Shown piece after piece: positions 53,790-63,424 of a stretch of DNA of 63,548 bases. This stretch comes from Bacteroidales bacterium (GTDB lineage Bacteria > Bacteroidota > Bacteroidia > Bacteroidales > P3): assembly GCA_017545365.1 (NCBI GenBank), contig JAFWOP010000015.1, positions 1 to 63,548 of the forward strand, given 5' to 3'. A program made the translations under genes and the position numbers. Within the stretch, counting starts at the first letter, position 1. Each line of letters begins with the position of its first letter. Under the pieces are notes generated by a model. The model saw only the letters and a program-made list of their open reading frames with translations. It made no database searches and was not told where the DNA came from.

Positions 53790-54470
53790 CTATTCTATTT
53801 TAAAGGGGCGCAGGATAGGCGATTTGGACATGTCGTTGGGGTTGGTGCCGGGCATGTCCTGCGGGATGGCAGTGCCCAGTCGGGCAAAATGCTCTTGCCA
53901 GTACAGTGGCATGGACCCATCAGCTGCCTTGAAGTTCATGGGCTTCACAGGGAACAAGTGATGGCCGTTACAGTCAAAGAAGCATTCATATACCAGCTCG
54001 CTGCAATACATCCGTCCGTTGTCCGGCATGAAATAGTGGTCGTATGGCTGCCCAACAAAGGCCTGCAGGCGTCTCTGTAGTAATAGGGTGTCAAAGGGGA
54101 CTGCCACCTGGTAATAATAGGCATATTGTGTGAAGGTCCTGTCCGGGTCTCCCCCTGTTACCGAGAGGATAAACTCGCCCAGTGTCCTGCGGCTAACCCC
54201 CAGACTTGGAGTAGCGTCTATGACATAGATGCCGCTGTCGGTACACTCGGCGATGGCCACATGGGTGAACACGTGCCTGTCTTTCTCGCCCCCGGTAGAT
54301 GATTGTATGGCACCGCCCATGCCCGCCGTGTCGCAAACGAAAATCAGGTCTCCCGTATGAAAGTCACAAAGGTCCGACATAAGGGGGACGACGGACAATG
54401 CCCTATGCTGCTGGCAGGAAAGCACTAGAAGTGATAACGAGATGATGAGCAAGTAGGTAGTCCTTCTCAT
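53790..54470 (-). CDS. YiiX/YebB-like lipoprotein of the NlpC/P60 superfamily
   Basis: A 226-residue predicted lipoprotein (lipobox LVLSC, Cys19). GDLIFVCDTAG, FTHVAIAE with a candidate active His and YCSELVYECF with the candidate Cys give the permuted papain-like order of the YiiX group. The expected role is hydrolysis of an amide in cell-wall peptide or lipid; the substrate is unknown. It starts 2 nt after the AroB stop, so they are cotranscribed. Confidence 0.78.
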   Translation of the reverse strand: MRRTTYLLIISLSLLVLSCQQHRALSVVPLMSDLCDFHTGDLIFVCDTAGMGGAIQSSTGGEKDRHVFTHVAIAECTDSGIYVIDATPSLGVSRRTLGEFILSVTGGDPDRTFTQYAYYYQVAVPFDTLLLQRRLQAFVGQPYDHYFMPDNGRMYCSELVYECFFDCNGHHLFPVKPMNFKAADGSMPLYWQEHFARLGTAIPQDMPGTNPNDMSKSPILRPFKIE

Positions 54471-54471
54471 G

Positions 54472-55527
54472 TCAAGCGTCGATTTTCAACAGGGCATCAC
54501 GTATTTCGTTCTCATCCACGGGGATGTCGATGACTGGGGCACCAGGCTCTTTCAACAGCACACAGTTGATTGCCTCATTGGCATTCTTTTTGTCTTGGCG
54601 CATGTACTTTAGAATAGCCTCGGTGTCCTTCAGGCTGTAGCGTGGCATTTCGACCAACCGGGCAGCCACCTTTCGGTAGTGTTCGAAAAAGTCCTGCGCT
54701 AGCCCCAGTTTCTGAACTGAGAGATAAAGTGCGCATACCAAGCCTATTCCGACGGCAAAACCATGCGAAAGCGGGCTCTTACCCCCATCGTGGCTGAACG
54801 ACTCGATGGCATGCCCGAAAGTGTGTCCGAGGTTGAGAATGTGGCGGAGGCTTTCGTCTCGTGGGTCCTGCTTCACCACGGCAGCCTTTATCTCCACACA
54901 GGCAGCTATCATCTCAGGCTGCATCTCCAGCGTCCCGTCCATCAGCATGCTGCAGAGCCGGTGGTATTGCTCGATGTCTCCAATCATGAGTGTCTTCAGC
55001 ATCTCAAACACTCCGTTGAACAGTTCCTCATCGGGCAGGGTGTCGAGAAACGTAGGCTCTATGCATGTTATCATGGGAGGGTAGAAGTTCCCCACCTGAT
55101 TCTTAAACCCCTCGAGGTTCAAGGCCGTCTTCCCCCCGATGGCGGCGTCGACCATGCCTATCAGGGTCGTGGGGAGGTTGATGTAGCGTATCCCCCGCTT
55201 GTATCCCGATGCGACAAAGCCTCCCAGGTCGCTCACACATCCGCCGCCCAGGTTCACCAGTATGGTGTTTCGGTCGGCACCGCTCTCCAGCAGCGTCTGC
55301 CACAGCTGTGCGGCAATGGCTATGTCCTTGCACTCTTCCCCAACAGGCACTTCCATAAACTCAGCCTGTTGGAGGCGTTCCATCTTTGATATTACAAGCG
55401 GAAGGCAGTTGTTGTAGGTGTTCTCATCCAACAGGATGAAGAAGCGGGCGTTGTCATAGGACTTGTTGCTCAACATGCGGTTGAGACGGCTGAGCGATGA
55501 GGTGGCAGATGGCAGGATATTCTTCAT
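54472..55527 (-). CDS. aroB: 3-dehydroquinate synthase
   Basis: Second step of the shikimate pathway, NAD- and metal-dependent. Family blocks: LVNLGGGCVSDLGGFVASGYKRGI, LPTTLIGMVDAAIGGKTALN, LNLGHTFGHAIES with metal His residues, LSHGFAVGIGLVCALYLS and MRQDKKN. The 351-residue length is normal. It lies between aspartate kinase and the YiiX-like gene in one - strand run with short gaps. Confidence 0.95.
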   Translation of the reverse strand: MKNILPSATSSLSRLNRMLSNKSYDNARFFILLDENTYNNCLPLVISKMERLQQAEFMEVPVGEECKDIAIAAQLWQTLLESGADRNTILVNLGGGCVSDLGGFVASGYKRGIRYINLPTTLIGMVDAAIGGKTALNLEGFKNQVGNFYPPMITCIEPTFLDTLPDEELFNGVFEMLKTLMIGDIEQYHRLCSMLMDGTLEMQPEMIAACVEIKAAVVKQDPRDESLRHILNLGHTFGHAIESFSHDGGKSPLSHGFAVGIGLVCALYLSVQKLGLAQDFFEHYRKVAARLVEMPRYSLKDTEAILKYMRQDKKNANEAINCVLLKEPGAPVIDIPVDENEIRDALLKIDA

Positions 55528-55545
55528 TATTGTAGGCGTTTGGTG

Positions 55546-56802
55546 TTAGTTGGGCTTTTGTACCAACAGTTGGGTGGTGCTGCGCGACCGTTGCTGCAAC
55601 AGAATCGGTCGCCCCCCCACGATGGTGTCAACGATGTGTTGGGTGTAGTAGCGTATGGTGATGAGCTGGAGCTCTCGGTTGTAGCGAAGCAGATACTGCG
55701 ACGAAAGCCGCTGGCGTAGTTGCTCCAAAAGCATCTCGTTATCATCGATGCAGAGCGAGAAACTAAGGGCCGAATTCTGCATCAGGTTCACACGTATGTT
55801 CAGCTCGGCCAAAGTGGCAAAGATGGTCTGCAGGTTGTCCTCCGCAATGAAACTGAAGTCCTTTGGAAGCACCGAGATGAGTGTCTGGTGGTTCTTGAAG
55901 ATATAGAGGGGGGTCAACGGCCGAATGGTGTCGAACGGACCGATCACCGAGCCGGGTGCTTCTGGCGTGACGAACGACTTGATGTGCAGCTCTATATTCT
56001 TGTTTTGGATGGGCTTGACCGTCTTGGGGTGGATGACACTGGCACCATAGTATGCCAGCTCCATGGCCTCGTTGTAAGGTATTTGCTCTATCTTTACCGT
56101 GTCGGAGAAGTATTTGGGGTCGGCATTAAGGAATCCGGGCACGTCTTTCCAGATGGTCATACTGGTGGCGTTCAGGCAGTAGGATAGGATAGAGGCACTG
56201 TAGTCGCTGCCCTCTCGTCCCAAGGTCGTGGTGTGCCCGTCGGGTGTGCCGGCTATAAACCCCTGTGTGATATAGATTTTTTCAGCCATAGGGTCAAACA
56301 CCCTGCTGGCCTCTTGGGTGGCAGCGAAATCAACATGCCCCTCGCGGTAGTTGTAGTCGGTCCGAATAACCTGACGGATGTCCACCCACTTGTTTTCGAG
56401 GTGGATGCTGTTCAGGTAGTGGCTGATGATTGTGGTGGAAATCAGTTCGCCAAAGCAGACGGTCTGGTCGTAGTCGTAATTGTATGTGGTAGGGGCTTGG
56501 GAACTCTGTCGTTTCAGTTGCTCAAAAAGGCGGGAGAGTTCACGGTATATCGGATGATTGCTGTCGGGGAAGAGCCCCTGCACAATCTGGATGTGGTAAT
56601 TGTATATTTGTTCCAGCTGCGTAGGATGTTCGCCGATGGGCCGCACCCCGGGCACCAGCTGTTCAAGCATGTTGGTGGTCTTGCCCATCGCGGACACCAC
56701 CACCACAAGCGGCTCGTCGGCATATCGTTCGACTATCTTGGCCATGTTCTGCACGGCTGCGGAGCTGTTGACGGAGGCTCCGCCGAATTTGAATACTTTC
56801 AT
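55546..56802 (-). CDS. Aspartate kinase (monofunctional)
   Basis: Phosphorylates L-aspartate, the entry to Lys, Thr, Met and diaminopimelate synthesis. MKVFKFGGASV at the start, VVVVSAMGKTTNML, TLGREGSDYSASILSYCLNA and KDVPGFLNADPKYF are kinase-domain motifs. The last 100 residues form ACT-type regulatory domains (FIAEDNLQTIFATLAELNIRVNLMQNSALSFSLCID). No homoserine dehydrogenase is fused. End-product inhibition through the ACT part is likely. Confidence 0.92.
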   Translation of the reverse strand: MKVFKFGGASVNSSAAVQNMAKIVERYADEPLVVVVSAMGKTTNMLEQLVPGVRPIGEHPTQLEQIYNYHIQIVQGLFPDSNHPIYRELSRLFEQLKRQSSQAPTTYNYDYDQTVCFGELISTTIISHYLNSIHLENKWVDIRQVIRTDYNYREGHVDFAATQEASRVFDPMAEKIYITQGFIAGTPDGHTTTLGREGSDYSASILSYCLNATSMTIWKDVPGFLNADPKYFSDTVKIEQIPYNEAMELAYYGASVIHPKTVKPIQNKNIELHIKSFVTPEAPGSVIGPFDTIRPLTPLYIFKNHQTLISVLPKDFSFIAEDNLQTIFATLAELNIRVNLMQNSALSFSLCIDDNEMLLEQLRQRLSSQYLLRYNRELQLITIRYYTQHIVDTIVGGRPILLQQRSRSTTQLLVQKPN

Positions 56803-56826
56803 CTGTCCGATATATTTGGATGTGCG

Positions 56827-57279
56827 TTATCTCAGTTGCCGCTGCATGTCGCGCCGCGTGTCTTTCTCTTTGATGCTCTCACGCTTGTCGTAGAATTTCT
56901 TTCCTCGGGCAAGCGAGATGAGTAGCTTGGCACGGCCTTGGGGATTGATAAAGAGTTTCACGGGGACGATGGTGAAGCCACGCTCTTTAATCTTTATCTG
57001 CAGTTTGTGCAGTTCCCTCTTGTTGAGCAGGAGCTTGCGGTCGCGCTTGGCCGCGTGGTTGAGGTACGAGCCGAAACGGTACTCCGAGATGTGCATCTGG
57101 CGAACAAACAGCTCATTCCCGATGAACACACAGTATGAGTCCGTCAGATTGGCCTTGCCGTCGCGTATCGACTTTATCTCTGTCCCGGTCAGCACAATCC
57201 CAGCGGTATAGTCATCAAGCAGAAAGTATTCATACTCTGCTCGTTTGTTCTTAATCTCGATAATATTTTTCTCTTCCAT
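56827..57279 (-). CDS. smpB: SsrA-binding protein SmpB
   Basis: Partner of tmRNA in rescue of stalled ribosomes. The 150-residue OB-fold protein has [40 protein letters not shown] and the basic tail [19 protein letters not shown]. Length and motifs are standard. It is followed by aspartate kinase 24 nt downstream. No tmRNA gene was recognised in the window. Confidence 0.95.
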   Translation of the reverse strand: MEEKNIIEIKNKRAEYEYFLLDDYTAGIVLTGTEIKSIRDGKANLTDSYCVFIGNELFVRQMHISEYRFGSYLNHAAKRDRKLLLNKRELHKLQIKIKERGFTIVPVKLFINPQGRAKLLISLARGKKFYDKRESIKEKDTRRDMQRQLR

Positions 57280-57517
57280 AATATATATATAACGCAGCTT
57301 GCGTTGTTTTATTGGGTGAAGCCATCAAAAAGGTCGCCCTCCTTTCGCTTCTTATGTGATAGTTCTTCCATAGCTCTTAGATAGTTCTAGGATTCTGCAT
57401 CCTAAAAGTAACCTGTTTGAAGATTAGAAAAGGTGAAGAAGGGGCGAGTGGGGTAGGGATGAGCAGCGAGAGTGGCGTTTTGGAGGTGAGTGTAGGGTGG
57501 GGGAGCCAGGGGACGGG

Positions 57518-58675
57518 TTATCGGACGTGGTGGGCTTTCTTGAGGGCGCGGATGCGTTGGGCGGCAGCATGGATGTCGTCGGCCGAGAGTTCGCCGTTGT
57601 TGACATATTCGATGATGGCGCTGACGGCGTGGGGCACCATGTCGGGGTCGTAGCTGGTGCCGTTGTTGGAAAGGCAGAGCATGTCGCATCCCGCCTGGAT
57701 GGCCATCTTGAGGGCTTCTTCAAAGCCGTACTGCTTGGCGATGGCACCCATGGCAAGGTCGTCGGTGACCACCACACCTTTGAAACCAAGTTCGTTGCGT
57801 AGCTTTTCTTTGACGGTCAGGGGGGAGAGCGATGCGGGCAGGGCGTCGCCCAGTTGTTGGTTGATGACATGGGCTACCATAATCATTTCCACCTCACTGT
57901 TATTGATGAGTTCGATGTAGGGTTGGAGCTCGCTGTCCTGCCATGTTTTGGTAACGTCGACAAGACCGGCATGGGTGTCGCCCGAGGCGCTGCCATGTCC
58001 GGGGAAGTGTTTGAGGCAGGAGACGATGCCTTCTTTCTCCTGTACGCCAATCCATAAGCTGGCGTAGCGGGCGACGATGGCAGGGTCGCTGGAGAAGCTA
58101 CGTCCCAGTTTCCCGATGATGGGGCAGTTGGGGTTGGTGTTTACGTCCACACAGGGGGCGAAGTTGAGGTTGATGCCCGCCTCGCTTAGCTCTTGGGCTA
58201 TCACGAGTGCGTTCTCGACCACGCTCTTCTCACCAGCTTGTGCGGAGGCTTGTGCCGAGAGGGTGGCGGGGAAACCGTCTTTGGTGCGGAGCCGTGCCAC
58301 GTTGCCGCCCTCTTGGTCCACACCTATAAGGAGCTTGCCGCCAGCATATTTCTGCAGGTCGCTGCAGAGCTCCTTCAGCTGGGTGGGCGACTGTATGTTG
58401 CGGTGGCGGGTGCCGGTGGGGGCGTCGTATTCGAAGAGGATGATGTTGCCCACGTGGTATTCCGTTATGTCGCGGATTATGTGGCTTTTCTCGGTGAGGG
58501 CGGTGCCGCGGAAGCCCACGAGGAGCATCTCGCCGATGTCTTGGCGCAGCTGTTCTTCAGTGGCGGAAACAACCTTGGTATCAGTTGTTTCGGCGGTGGT
58601 GCCCACATTCTGGCTACAGGCGGTTGTGGCCATTGTTAGGGCTATCATCAGGATGGATAAGTGGGTTGGTCTCAT
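57518..58675 (-). CDS. GH3 beta-N-acetylhexosaminidase (NagZ-like), probable lipoprotein
   Basis: A 385-residue glycoside hydrolase of family 3 that releases N-acetylhexosamine, probably from peptidoglycan fragments. LLIGVDQEGGNVARLR, LNFAPCVDVNTNPNCPIIGKLGRSFSSDP and CLKHFPGHGSASGDTH (with the Asp-His pair of NagZ) are diagnostic. The signal MRPTHLSILMIALTMATTACSQ suggests a lipoprotein, so it would act in the periplasm, unlike cytosolic E. coli NagZ. The start at 58675 was preferred because the signal peptide begins there. Confidence 0.88.
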   Translation of the reverse strand: MRPTHLSILMIALTMATTACSQNVGTTAETTDTKVVSATEEQLRQDIGEMLLVGFRGTALTEKSHIIRDITEYHVGNIILFEYDAPTGTRHRNIQSPTQLKELCSDLQKYAGGKLLIGVDQEGGNVARLRTKDGFPATLSAQASAQAGEKSVVENALVIAQELSEAGINLNFAPCVDVNTNPNCPIIGKLGRSFSSDPAIVARYASLWIGVQEKEGIVSCLKHFPGHGSASGDTHAGLVDVTKTWQDSELQPYIELINNSEVEMIMVAHVINQQLGDALPASLSPLTVKEKLRNELGFKGVVVTDDLAMGAIAKQYGFEEALKMAIQAGCDMLCLSNNGTSYDPDMVPHAVSAIIEYVNNGELSADDIHAAAQRIRALKKAHHVR

Positions 58676-58711
58676 GGTTTTTCTTCGTTTGGTTGTTTGT
58701 CTCAAAAGGGT

Positions 58712-59326
58712 TTATTCGGCAAAGGGCACGCGGTGGAGGATGGAGCGTCCGAGGGTGATTTCGTCGGCGTATTCGAGATTGTCGCCGATGGCGATGCCGC
58801 GGGCAATGGTGGTGACTTTGACCCCAAGGGGTTGCAGCTGTTTGTTGAGGTAGAAGTTGGTGGTGTCGCCTTCCATCGTGGTGGGGAGGGCGAGGATGAC
58901 CTCTTCGATTGGCGCAGGGATTCCCTGCCGCACCCGCTGTAGGAGCGATTCGATGTTGAGGTCGCGGATGCCGATGCCGTCGATGGGGGAGATGACGCCT
59001 CCCAGCACATGGTAGAGGCCCCGGTATTGCTGGGTGTTTTCGATGGCCATGACGTCCTGAATGTTTTCGACCACGCAGATGATGCTCTGCACCCGCTTGG
59101 GGTTGGAGCAGATGGGGCAGGTGTCGGAGTCGCTGATGGAATGGCAGATATGGCAGTAGTGGATGTCGGTGGTGAGGCGGCGGATGGCCTCGGAGAGGAG
59201 CAGTGTCTCGTCGGTGGGCTGCTTGAGGAGGTGGAGCGCAAAGCGGAGGGCGGAGCGTTTGCCTACGCCTGGAAGTGAGGAGAGTGCCTCGACGGCTTGA
59301 GCGAGTGTGGCGGAAGGGAGTTCCAT
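58712..59326 (-). CDS. recR: Recombination mediator RecR
   Basis: A 204-residue DNA-repair protein that helps RecA load in the RecFOR pathway. LSSLPGVGKRSALRFALHLL is the helix-hairpin-helix, CHICHSISDSDTCPIC the four-Cys zinc finger, and a Toprim domain follows (ICVVENIQDVMAIE, YRGLYHVLGGVISPIDGIG). I chose the ATG at 59326; a longer frame to 59452 would read through the promoter region. Confidence 0.95.
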   Translation of the reverse strand: MELPSATLAQAVEALSSLPGVGKRSALRFALHLLKQPTDETLLLSEAIRRLTTDIHYCHICHSISDSDTCPICSNPKRVQSIICVVENIQDVMAIENTQQYRGLYHVLGGVISPIDGIGIRDLNIESLLQRVRQGIPAPIEEVILALPTTMEGDTTNFYLNKQLQPLGVKVTTIARGIAIGDNLEYADEITLGRSILHRVPFAE

Positions 59327-59378
59327 GTTCTTTGATAATTGTATTTTGTCCTTCTTGTATTTTTTGCTGTTGAAATTG

Positions 59379-59386
59379 CAAAAGTA
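59379..59386 (-). promoter_or_regulatory. Promoter -7 element for recR
   Basis: TACTTTTG on the - strand, an exact TAnnTTTG match. It is 13 bp from the oppositely directed pyrK promoter, so the two divergent units may influence each other. Confidence 0.6.
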
Positions 59387-59399
59387 CGAAAAAAAATCG

Positions 59400-59407
59400 T
59401 ATTTTTG
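59400..59407 (+). promoter_or_regulatory. Promoter -7 element for pyrK
   Basis: TATTTTTG, an exact TAnnTTTG match, about 70 nt before the pyrK start. Confidence 0.6.
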
Positions 59408-59479
59408 CAAATTGTTTGTCAGAATTGTTGGCCACGGAAGCCAGCCAGACATTGTTACTTGTAAACTCTAATTGGATAT

Positions 59480-60250
59480 ATGAAGCAGATAACCGATTTC
59501 ATGATTGAACGGCGCGAGCAGTTGGGGAGCCATTATTTCTCCCTCACGCTTCGTCATCCCGACCGGCTTTTGCCGATTGAAGCGGGGCAATTTGTAGAGG
59601 TGGAGGTGCGTCATTGCCGCGAGGTGATGCTCCGCCGGCCTATTTCGGTGCATGATGTCGACCCCGCGAACAATACGCTTACCCTCCTCATTCAGATTGT
59701 GGGCAACGGCACGCGGCAGCTCGCCACACTCAAAGAGGGCGACACGCTGAACGTGATTTACCCCTTGGGGCACGGCTTTTCGGTAGTGGGAAACAGGCCC
59801 TTGCTGGTTGGCGGCGGTGCGGGTATTGCGCCGTTGCTCTATCTGGCCAAGTGTTATCGTCAGAAAGGAGTCACGCCGACAATCCTGCTGGGCGGGCGCA
59901 CAAAGGAGCTGATTCCTGTGCGAGAGGCTTTTCAGCCTTATGGCAAGGTGCTCTATGCTACCGAGGACGGCAGCTTGGGCGAGAAGGGTTTGGTGACCCA
60001 GCATCCGCTTTTTGCAGCTGATTACGACCACATCTGCACCTGCGGCCCCACACCCATGATGAAGGCTGTAGGACGTTATGCCGTGGAGAAGGGTATCCCC
60101 TGCGAGGTGTCGCTCGAGAATATGATGGCTTGCGGCATTGGTGCCTGCCTTTGCTGTGTCACCGACACCGACGAAGGGCATAAGTGTGTCTGCAAGGAAG
60201 GCCCCGTGTTCGATGTGACCAAGCTGGCCGGTTTTCTTGAAAACAAGTAG
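59480..60250 (+). CDS. pyrK: Dihydroorotate dehydrogenase electron-transfer subunit
   Basis: FAD and [2Fe-2S] subunit that lets class 1B dihydroorotate dehydrogenase use NAD+. It has the flavodoxin-reductase motif RRPISVHDVD, the NAD-binding GGGAGIAPLLYLAK and the cluster-binding tail CGIGACLCCVTD...KCVC. The 256 residues are normal. Its partner pyrD is the second gene downstream. Confidence 0.95.
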   Translation: MKQITDFMIERREQLGSHYFSLTLRHPDRLLPIEAGQFVEVEVRHCREVMLRRPISVHDVDPANNTLTLLIQIVGNGTRQLATLKEGDTLNVIYPLGHGFSVVGNRPLLVGGGAGIAPLLYLAKCYRQKGVTPTILLGGRTKELIPVREAFQPYGKVLYATEDGSLGEKGLVTQHPLFAADYDHICTCGPTPMMKAVGRYAVEKGIPCEVSLENMMACGIGACLCCVTDTDEGHKCVCKEGPVFDVTKLAGFLENK

Positions 60251-60253
60251 GCT

Positions 60254-60757
60254 ATGAACCGCAAGAATAAGGTGAAATGGGGCTTGGCGACGCTTGTCTC
60301 CCTGTTATTTTGGGCTGTTTCTATTGGGATGGCAGTAGAAGATAATACATGGAAAGCGTGGGCTTGCTTCGCTTTTTTTACCTTAGTGTTGCTAATATTC
60401 TTTATGAATTTTGCCCGAGTGGTCATCGGTTCGCAGTCAGTCTTGTTCACCGACGAGGATCTTGTCATTATCGGCGTTTTCGGCAAAAAGACCTCTGTTC
60501 CTTGGAACAGGATTGAGGGCTTTGGCACTTGGCAAACCAGGTATCAAAATCAAATAAAGGTTTTTACCCGCGACACTGAGAAGGAGATTAAGGAGATGCC
60601 TACAGCGTTCCGACGCTTCTTGGCACGAGTAAACTATGATTTTTCGGGTGCCATATATTTTATCTTGGAAGACATGAGTGGTATGAGTATGGAAGAGATG
60701 CTTGAAAAGTGTAACAAAGAATTGAAGAAACATCAAAAAGGAAATAAAGTAAGATGA
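60254..60757 (+). CDS. Small membrane protein with PH-like domain, unknown function
   Basis: A 167-residue protein with two N-terminal helices (LATLVSLLFWAVSIGMAV and AWACFAFFTLVLLIFFMNFA), then a soluble part (SVLFTDEDLVIIGVFGKKTSVPWNRIEGFGTW) with the pattern of bacterial PH-like domains of the STM3941 type. The C-terminus is Lys-rich. It starts 3 nt after pyrK, so it is cotranscribed, but a role in pyrimidine synthesis is not implied. Confidence 0.65.
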   Translation: MNRKNKVKWGLATLVSLLFWAVSIGMAVEDNTWKAWACFAFFTLVLLIFFMNFARVVIGSQSVLFTDEDLVIIGVFGKKTSVPWNRIEGFGTWQTRYQNQIKVFTRDTEKEIKEMPTAFRRFLARVNYDFSGAIYFILEDMSGMSMEEMLEKCNKELKKHQKGNKVR

Positions 60758-60774
60758 AAAGCACTACACTCTCA

Positions 60775-60885
60775 ACAACCTCGGAGAGGTTGAATCTCAA
60801 TAACCCCACACAAGGGACGCAGTGTGGGGTCATGAATAGCACTAGATTCAGCGTCCCGAAGGGACGCGACATTGAGGCAGGTAAA
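60775..60885 (+). repeat. Three-hairpin intergenic repeat
   Basis: Three stems in series: AACCTC-GGA-GAGGTT, CCCCACAC...GTGTGGGG with a 10-nt loop, and GCGTCCC-GAA-GGGACGC. The order and the linker strings (CTCAATAAC, GCGACATTGAG) match the other repeats of this window. No coding potential. Confidence 0.75.
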
Positions 60886-60892
60886 CATAAGG

Positions 60893-61026
60893 AGTTTTCT
60901 ATATATTACTTCGAAGAGGCAAACTCTCGATATCCCCTTACTGCAAGTGTGAGGTGTATCAAGTGAATATGTCTCAGCATGTCGAAGACACACGCTCTCA
61001 AAATCGAATGAATAGAGCCCACACCA
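60893..61026 (+). repeat. Degenerate copy of the MITE-like element
   Basis: The ends GGAGTTTTCTATATAT and GAATGAATAGAGCCCACAC correspond to the ends of the element at 50222-50368. The interior stems are eroded. It abuts the three-hairpin repeat on its left. The target duplication is not clear. Confidence 0.5.
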
Positions 61027-61072
61027 AAAAAGTCACATTATTAGTATTAATTCTTAATTTTTAATTTCAATC

Positions 61073-61978
61073 GTGGTTAATTTGTCTACTAAAATTCACA
61101 ATATCACGCTGAAGAACCCCGTGATGACCGCCTCGGGCACTTTCGGCTATGGTGAGGAGTTTGCCGACTTTATCGACCTCTCTCGTTTGGGCGGTATCAT
61201 CGTCAAAGGCACCACGGGCGAGCGCCGTCAGGGCAACCCCTATCCCCGCATGGCAGAGACCCCTTCGGGCATGCTCAATGCCGTGGGACTGCAGAATGTG
61301 GGCGTCGAAACTTTCTGCCGCGAGGTCTATCCCCGCATCAAGGATATTGATACCAAGATATTTGTCAATGTCAGTGGCTCCTCCATCGAAGAGTACTGCC
61401 ATGTAGCCGAGATGATTGACGAACTTGACAATATCCCTGGCATCGAGCTGAACATCAGTTGTCCCAATGTCAAGAAGGGTGGCATGGGCTTTGGCACCAA
61501 CCCCGACATGGCGGCGCAGGTGGTGCGTGCCGTGCGCGAGGTCTACCGTAAGACGCTGATAGTAAAGCTTACTCCCAACGTCACCAGCGTGGTCGACATT
61601 GCCAAGGCGGTCGAGCAGGCAGGTGCCGACAGTGTCTCGCTCATCAACACCCTGCTGGGCATGGCCATCGATGTGGAGCGCCAGCGTCCCTATCTTAGCA
61701 CCATCACCGGCGGTCTCAGTGGTCCCTGCGTCAAGCCTGTGGCAGTGCGCATGGTGTGGCAGGTGGCTCATGCCGTGCAGATTCCCGTGGTGGGTTTGGG
61801 AGGCATCAGCACCGCTGCCGACGCCCTTGAGTTCCTCATGGCTGGTGCTAAAGCCGTCGAGGTAGGCACCGCCAACTTCCTCGACCCCACCGTCACCGTC
61901 AAGATAGTTGAGGGTTTGGAGGACTACTGTCAGCGTCACCACATCGACGACATCAACGACATCATTGGCATTATATGA
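61073..61978 (+). CDS. pyrD: Dihydroorotate dehydrogenase, class 1B catalytic subunit
   Basis: Fourth step of pyrimidine synthesis, working with PyrK. A FMN-binding TIM barrel of 301 residues: [29 protein letters not shown] with catalytic-type Cys130, [29 protein letters not shown] and [20 protein letters not shown]. The start codon is GTG. The stop overlaps the next gene (ATGA). Confidence 0.95.
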   Translation: MVNLSTKIHNITLKNPVMTASGTFGYGEEFADFIDLSRLGGIIVKGTTGERRQGNPYPRMAETPSGMLNAVGLQNVGVETFCREVYPRIKDIDTKIFVNVSGSSIEEYCHVAEMIDELDNIPGIELNISCPNVKKGGMGFGTNPDMAAQVVRAVREVYRKTLIVKLTPNVTSVVDIAKAVEQAGADSVSLINTLLGMAIDVERQRPYLSTITGGLSGPCVKPVAVRMVWQVAHAVQIPVVGLGGISTAADALEFLMAGAKAVEVGTANFLDPTVTVKIVEGLEDYCQRHHIDDINDIIGII

Positions 61979-62808
61979 TTCTCATCGCCGACAGCGGTAG
62001 CACCAAGACCCATTGGTGCAGTGTGGATGGCGGCGTAGTGCACGAGTTCGTCACGCAAGGCCTCAATCCCCGCCTCACCGACGACCATACCCTTCTCACC
62101 GTCTTCCGCCATGCGAGGGAGCAGCTCGGCAGCCCCGACGCCCTCTTCTTCTATGGCGCTGGATGTGGCTCCCGAGAGATGCAGCAGCGTATGGCGTCAC
62201 AGCTTTCTGTCGTCTTTACCAAAGCCACATGTCACTGCGAGGGCGACCTGCTAGGGGCCTGTCGTGCCCTCTGTGGCGATAATGCAGGCATGGTGGGCAT
62301 TCTGGGCACTGGCAGCAACCTCTGCTATTACGATGGCAGCGTGATAGCCCGTCAACGCACCTCCACAGGCTATATCCTCGGCGACGAAGGCTCGGGCAAC
62401 CATATCGGCAGGCGGCTGCTCAAAGACTACCTCGAAGAACGTATGCCATCCCACCTACGAGCCATGTTCCATGATAGTTATGGCATGACCCACAGCCAGC
62501 TCCTTGACCGTCTCTATTCTCAGCCCTACCCCAACCGTTTCCTCGCCTCGCTCGCCTCTTTTGCCGCCCAGCACCAGGACGACCCCTACATCACCGCCCT
62601 GCTGCACGGCTGCTTCGGCTCCTTCTTCAACCAGCTTGACTATTTCGAGGCGCACCGCACCATGCCCCTCAATCTCGTGGGTGGTATCGTCCGCACTTTC
62701 CTTCCCGCCATCCGACAGGCCGCCGAAAGCCACCGAGTCACCCTCGGCACTCTTCTGCCCGACCCGGTGCCGGGGTTGGTGCAATACCATTCCGCCCACA
62801 CTGATTGA
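61975..62808 (+). CDS. N-acetylglucosamine-kinase-like protein (BadF/BadG family ATPase)
   Basis: A 277-residue sugar-kinase fold protein. [19 protein letters not shown] is the phosphate-1 motif, [15 protein letters not shown] phosphate-2, and [16 protein letters not shown] is typical of the N-acetylhexosamine kinase group. It likely phosphorylates GlcNAc or a related amino sugar in wall recycling. It overlaps pyrD by 4 bp. Confidence 0.8.
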   Translation: MILIADSGSTKTHWCSVDGGVVHEFVTQGLNPRLTDDHTLLTVFRHAREQLGSPDALFFYGAGCGSREMQQRMASQLSVVFTKATCHCEGDLLGACRALCGDNAGMVGILGTGSNLCYYDGSVIARQRTSTGYILGDEGSGNHIGRRLLKDYLEERMPSHLRAMFHDSYGMTHSQLLDRLYSQPYPNRFLASLASFAAQHQDDPYITALLHGCFGSFFNQLDYFEAHRTMPLNLVGGIVRTFLPAIRQAAESHRVTLGTLLPDPVPGLVQYHSAHTD

Positions 62809-63424
62809 TGTTATTCCTTTCATTCTAATACGTTCAAAGGGTTCGATACCCCGTCTCTCCTTGTTAGGTGTTTTAGCTCTGCTCTGCCTCCTTGGTGGTG
62901 TCCTTCTGCATCCATCATGAGTTCGCTTACTAAGGGGAGCCAGAGCGAAGGCACGACGAAGGCATGACGAAGGCACGACGGTGTTGAGTGGTGTTTAGTT
63001 GTGATGTGATATTCTTGGACGCCTATAATAATTATACAAAAATGAGCCAAAATTAGGGTGCCGCTTTTGAGAAAAAAAAACGGCAGTAAACGGCAATCGA
63101 TGACAATAACAATAGGTATGAGACCACTGTTCACACCCATTTTACACTCCTTTTGTAAAATGCACGGAAAACATGGTGACAAACAGCTATTTACCTTCAA
63201 GTGTTAACTGTTAAATGTAAAATGCAATGAATTTTGGTTTTTTGTGAGTATGATATGGTATTATTAATATAATTAATTAATAACTAATAATTTATATAAT
63301 ATATTACCTATATTGCACAAAAAAACAATATGCATTTAACAGTGGTTCTTCCGAAAAATGCGTAGGTGACATACGAAGAAAGGGTTCATCAACGTTTTGG
63401 TAATGAATAAAAAAACATAAAAAG
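62809..63424. other. Gene-free right spacer with a small tandem repeat
   Basis: No convincing ORF on either strand; the longest - strand frame has no family features. It contains three tandem copies of an 11-bp unit (GAAGGCAYGAC, about 62947-62979) and a very AT-rich stretch (63240-63320). Near 63344 GGTTCTTCCGAAAAATG could be the left end of an insertion sequence. Confidence 0.45.

Noticed and set aside
57389..57405. Hairpin TAGGAT-TCTGC-ATCCTA between the nagZ-like gene and smpB, considered as a terminator
   Set aside because: No T-tract follows on the - strand, so it does not look like an intrinsic terminator for the nagZ-like gene.
61067..61942. A 291-codon open frame opposite pyrD
   Set aside because: PyrD on the + strand is unmistakable; the antisense frame has Gly/His/Asp-rich shadow composition.
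62820..63200. A 126-codon frame on the - strand
   Set aside because: No start context or motifs; it spans the 11-bp tandem repeat and low-complexity DNA.
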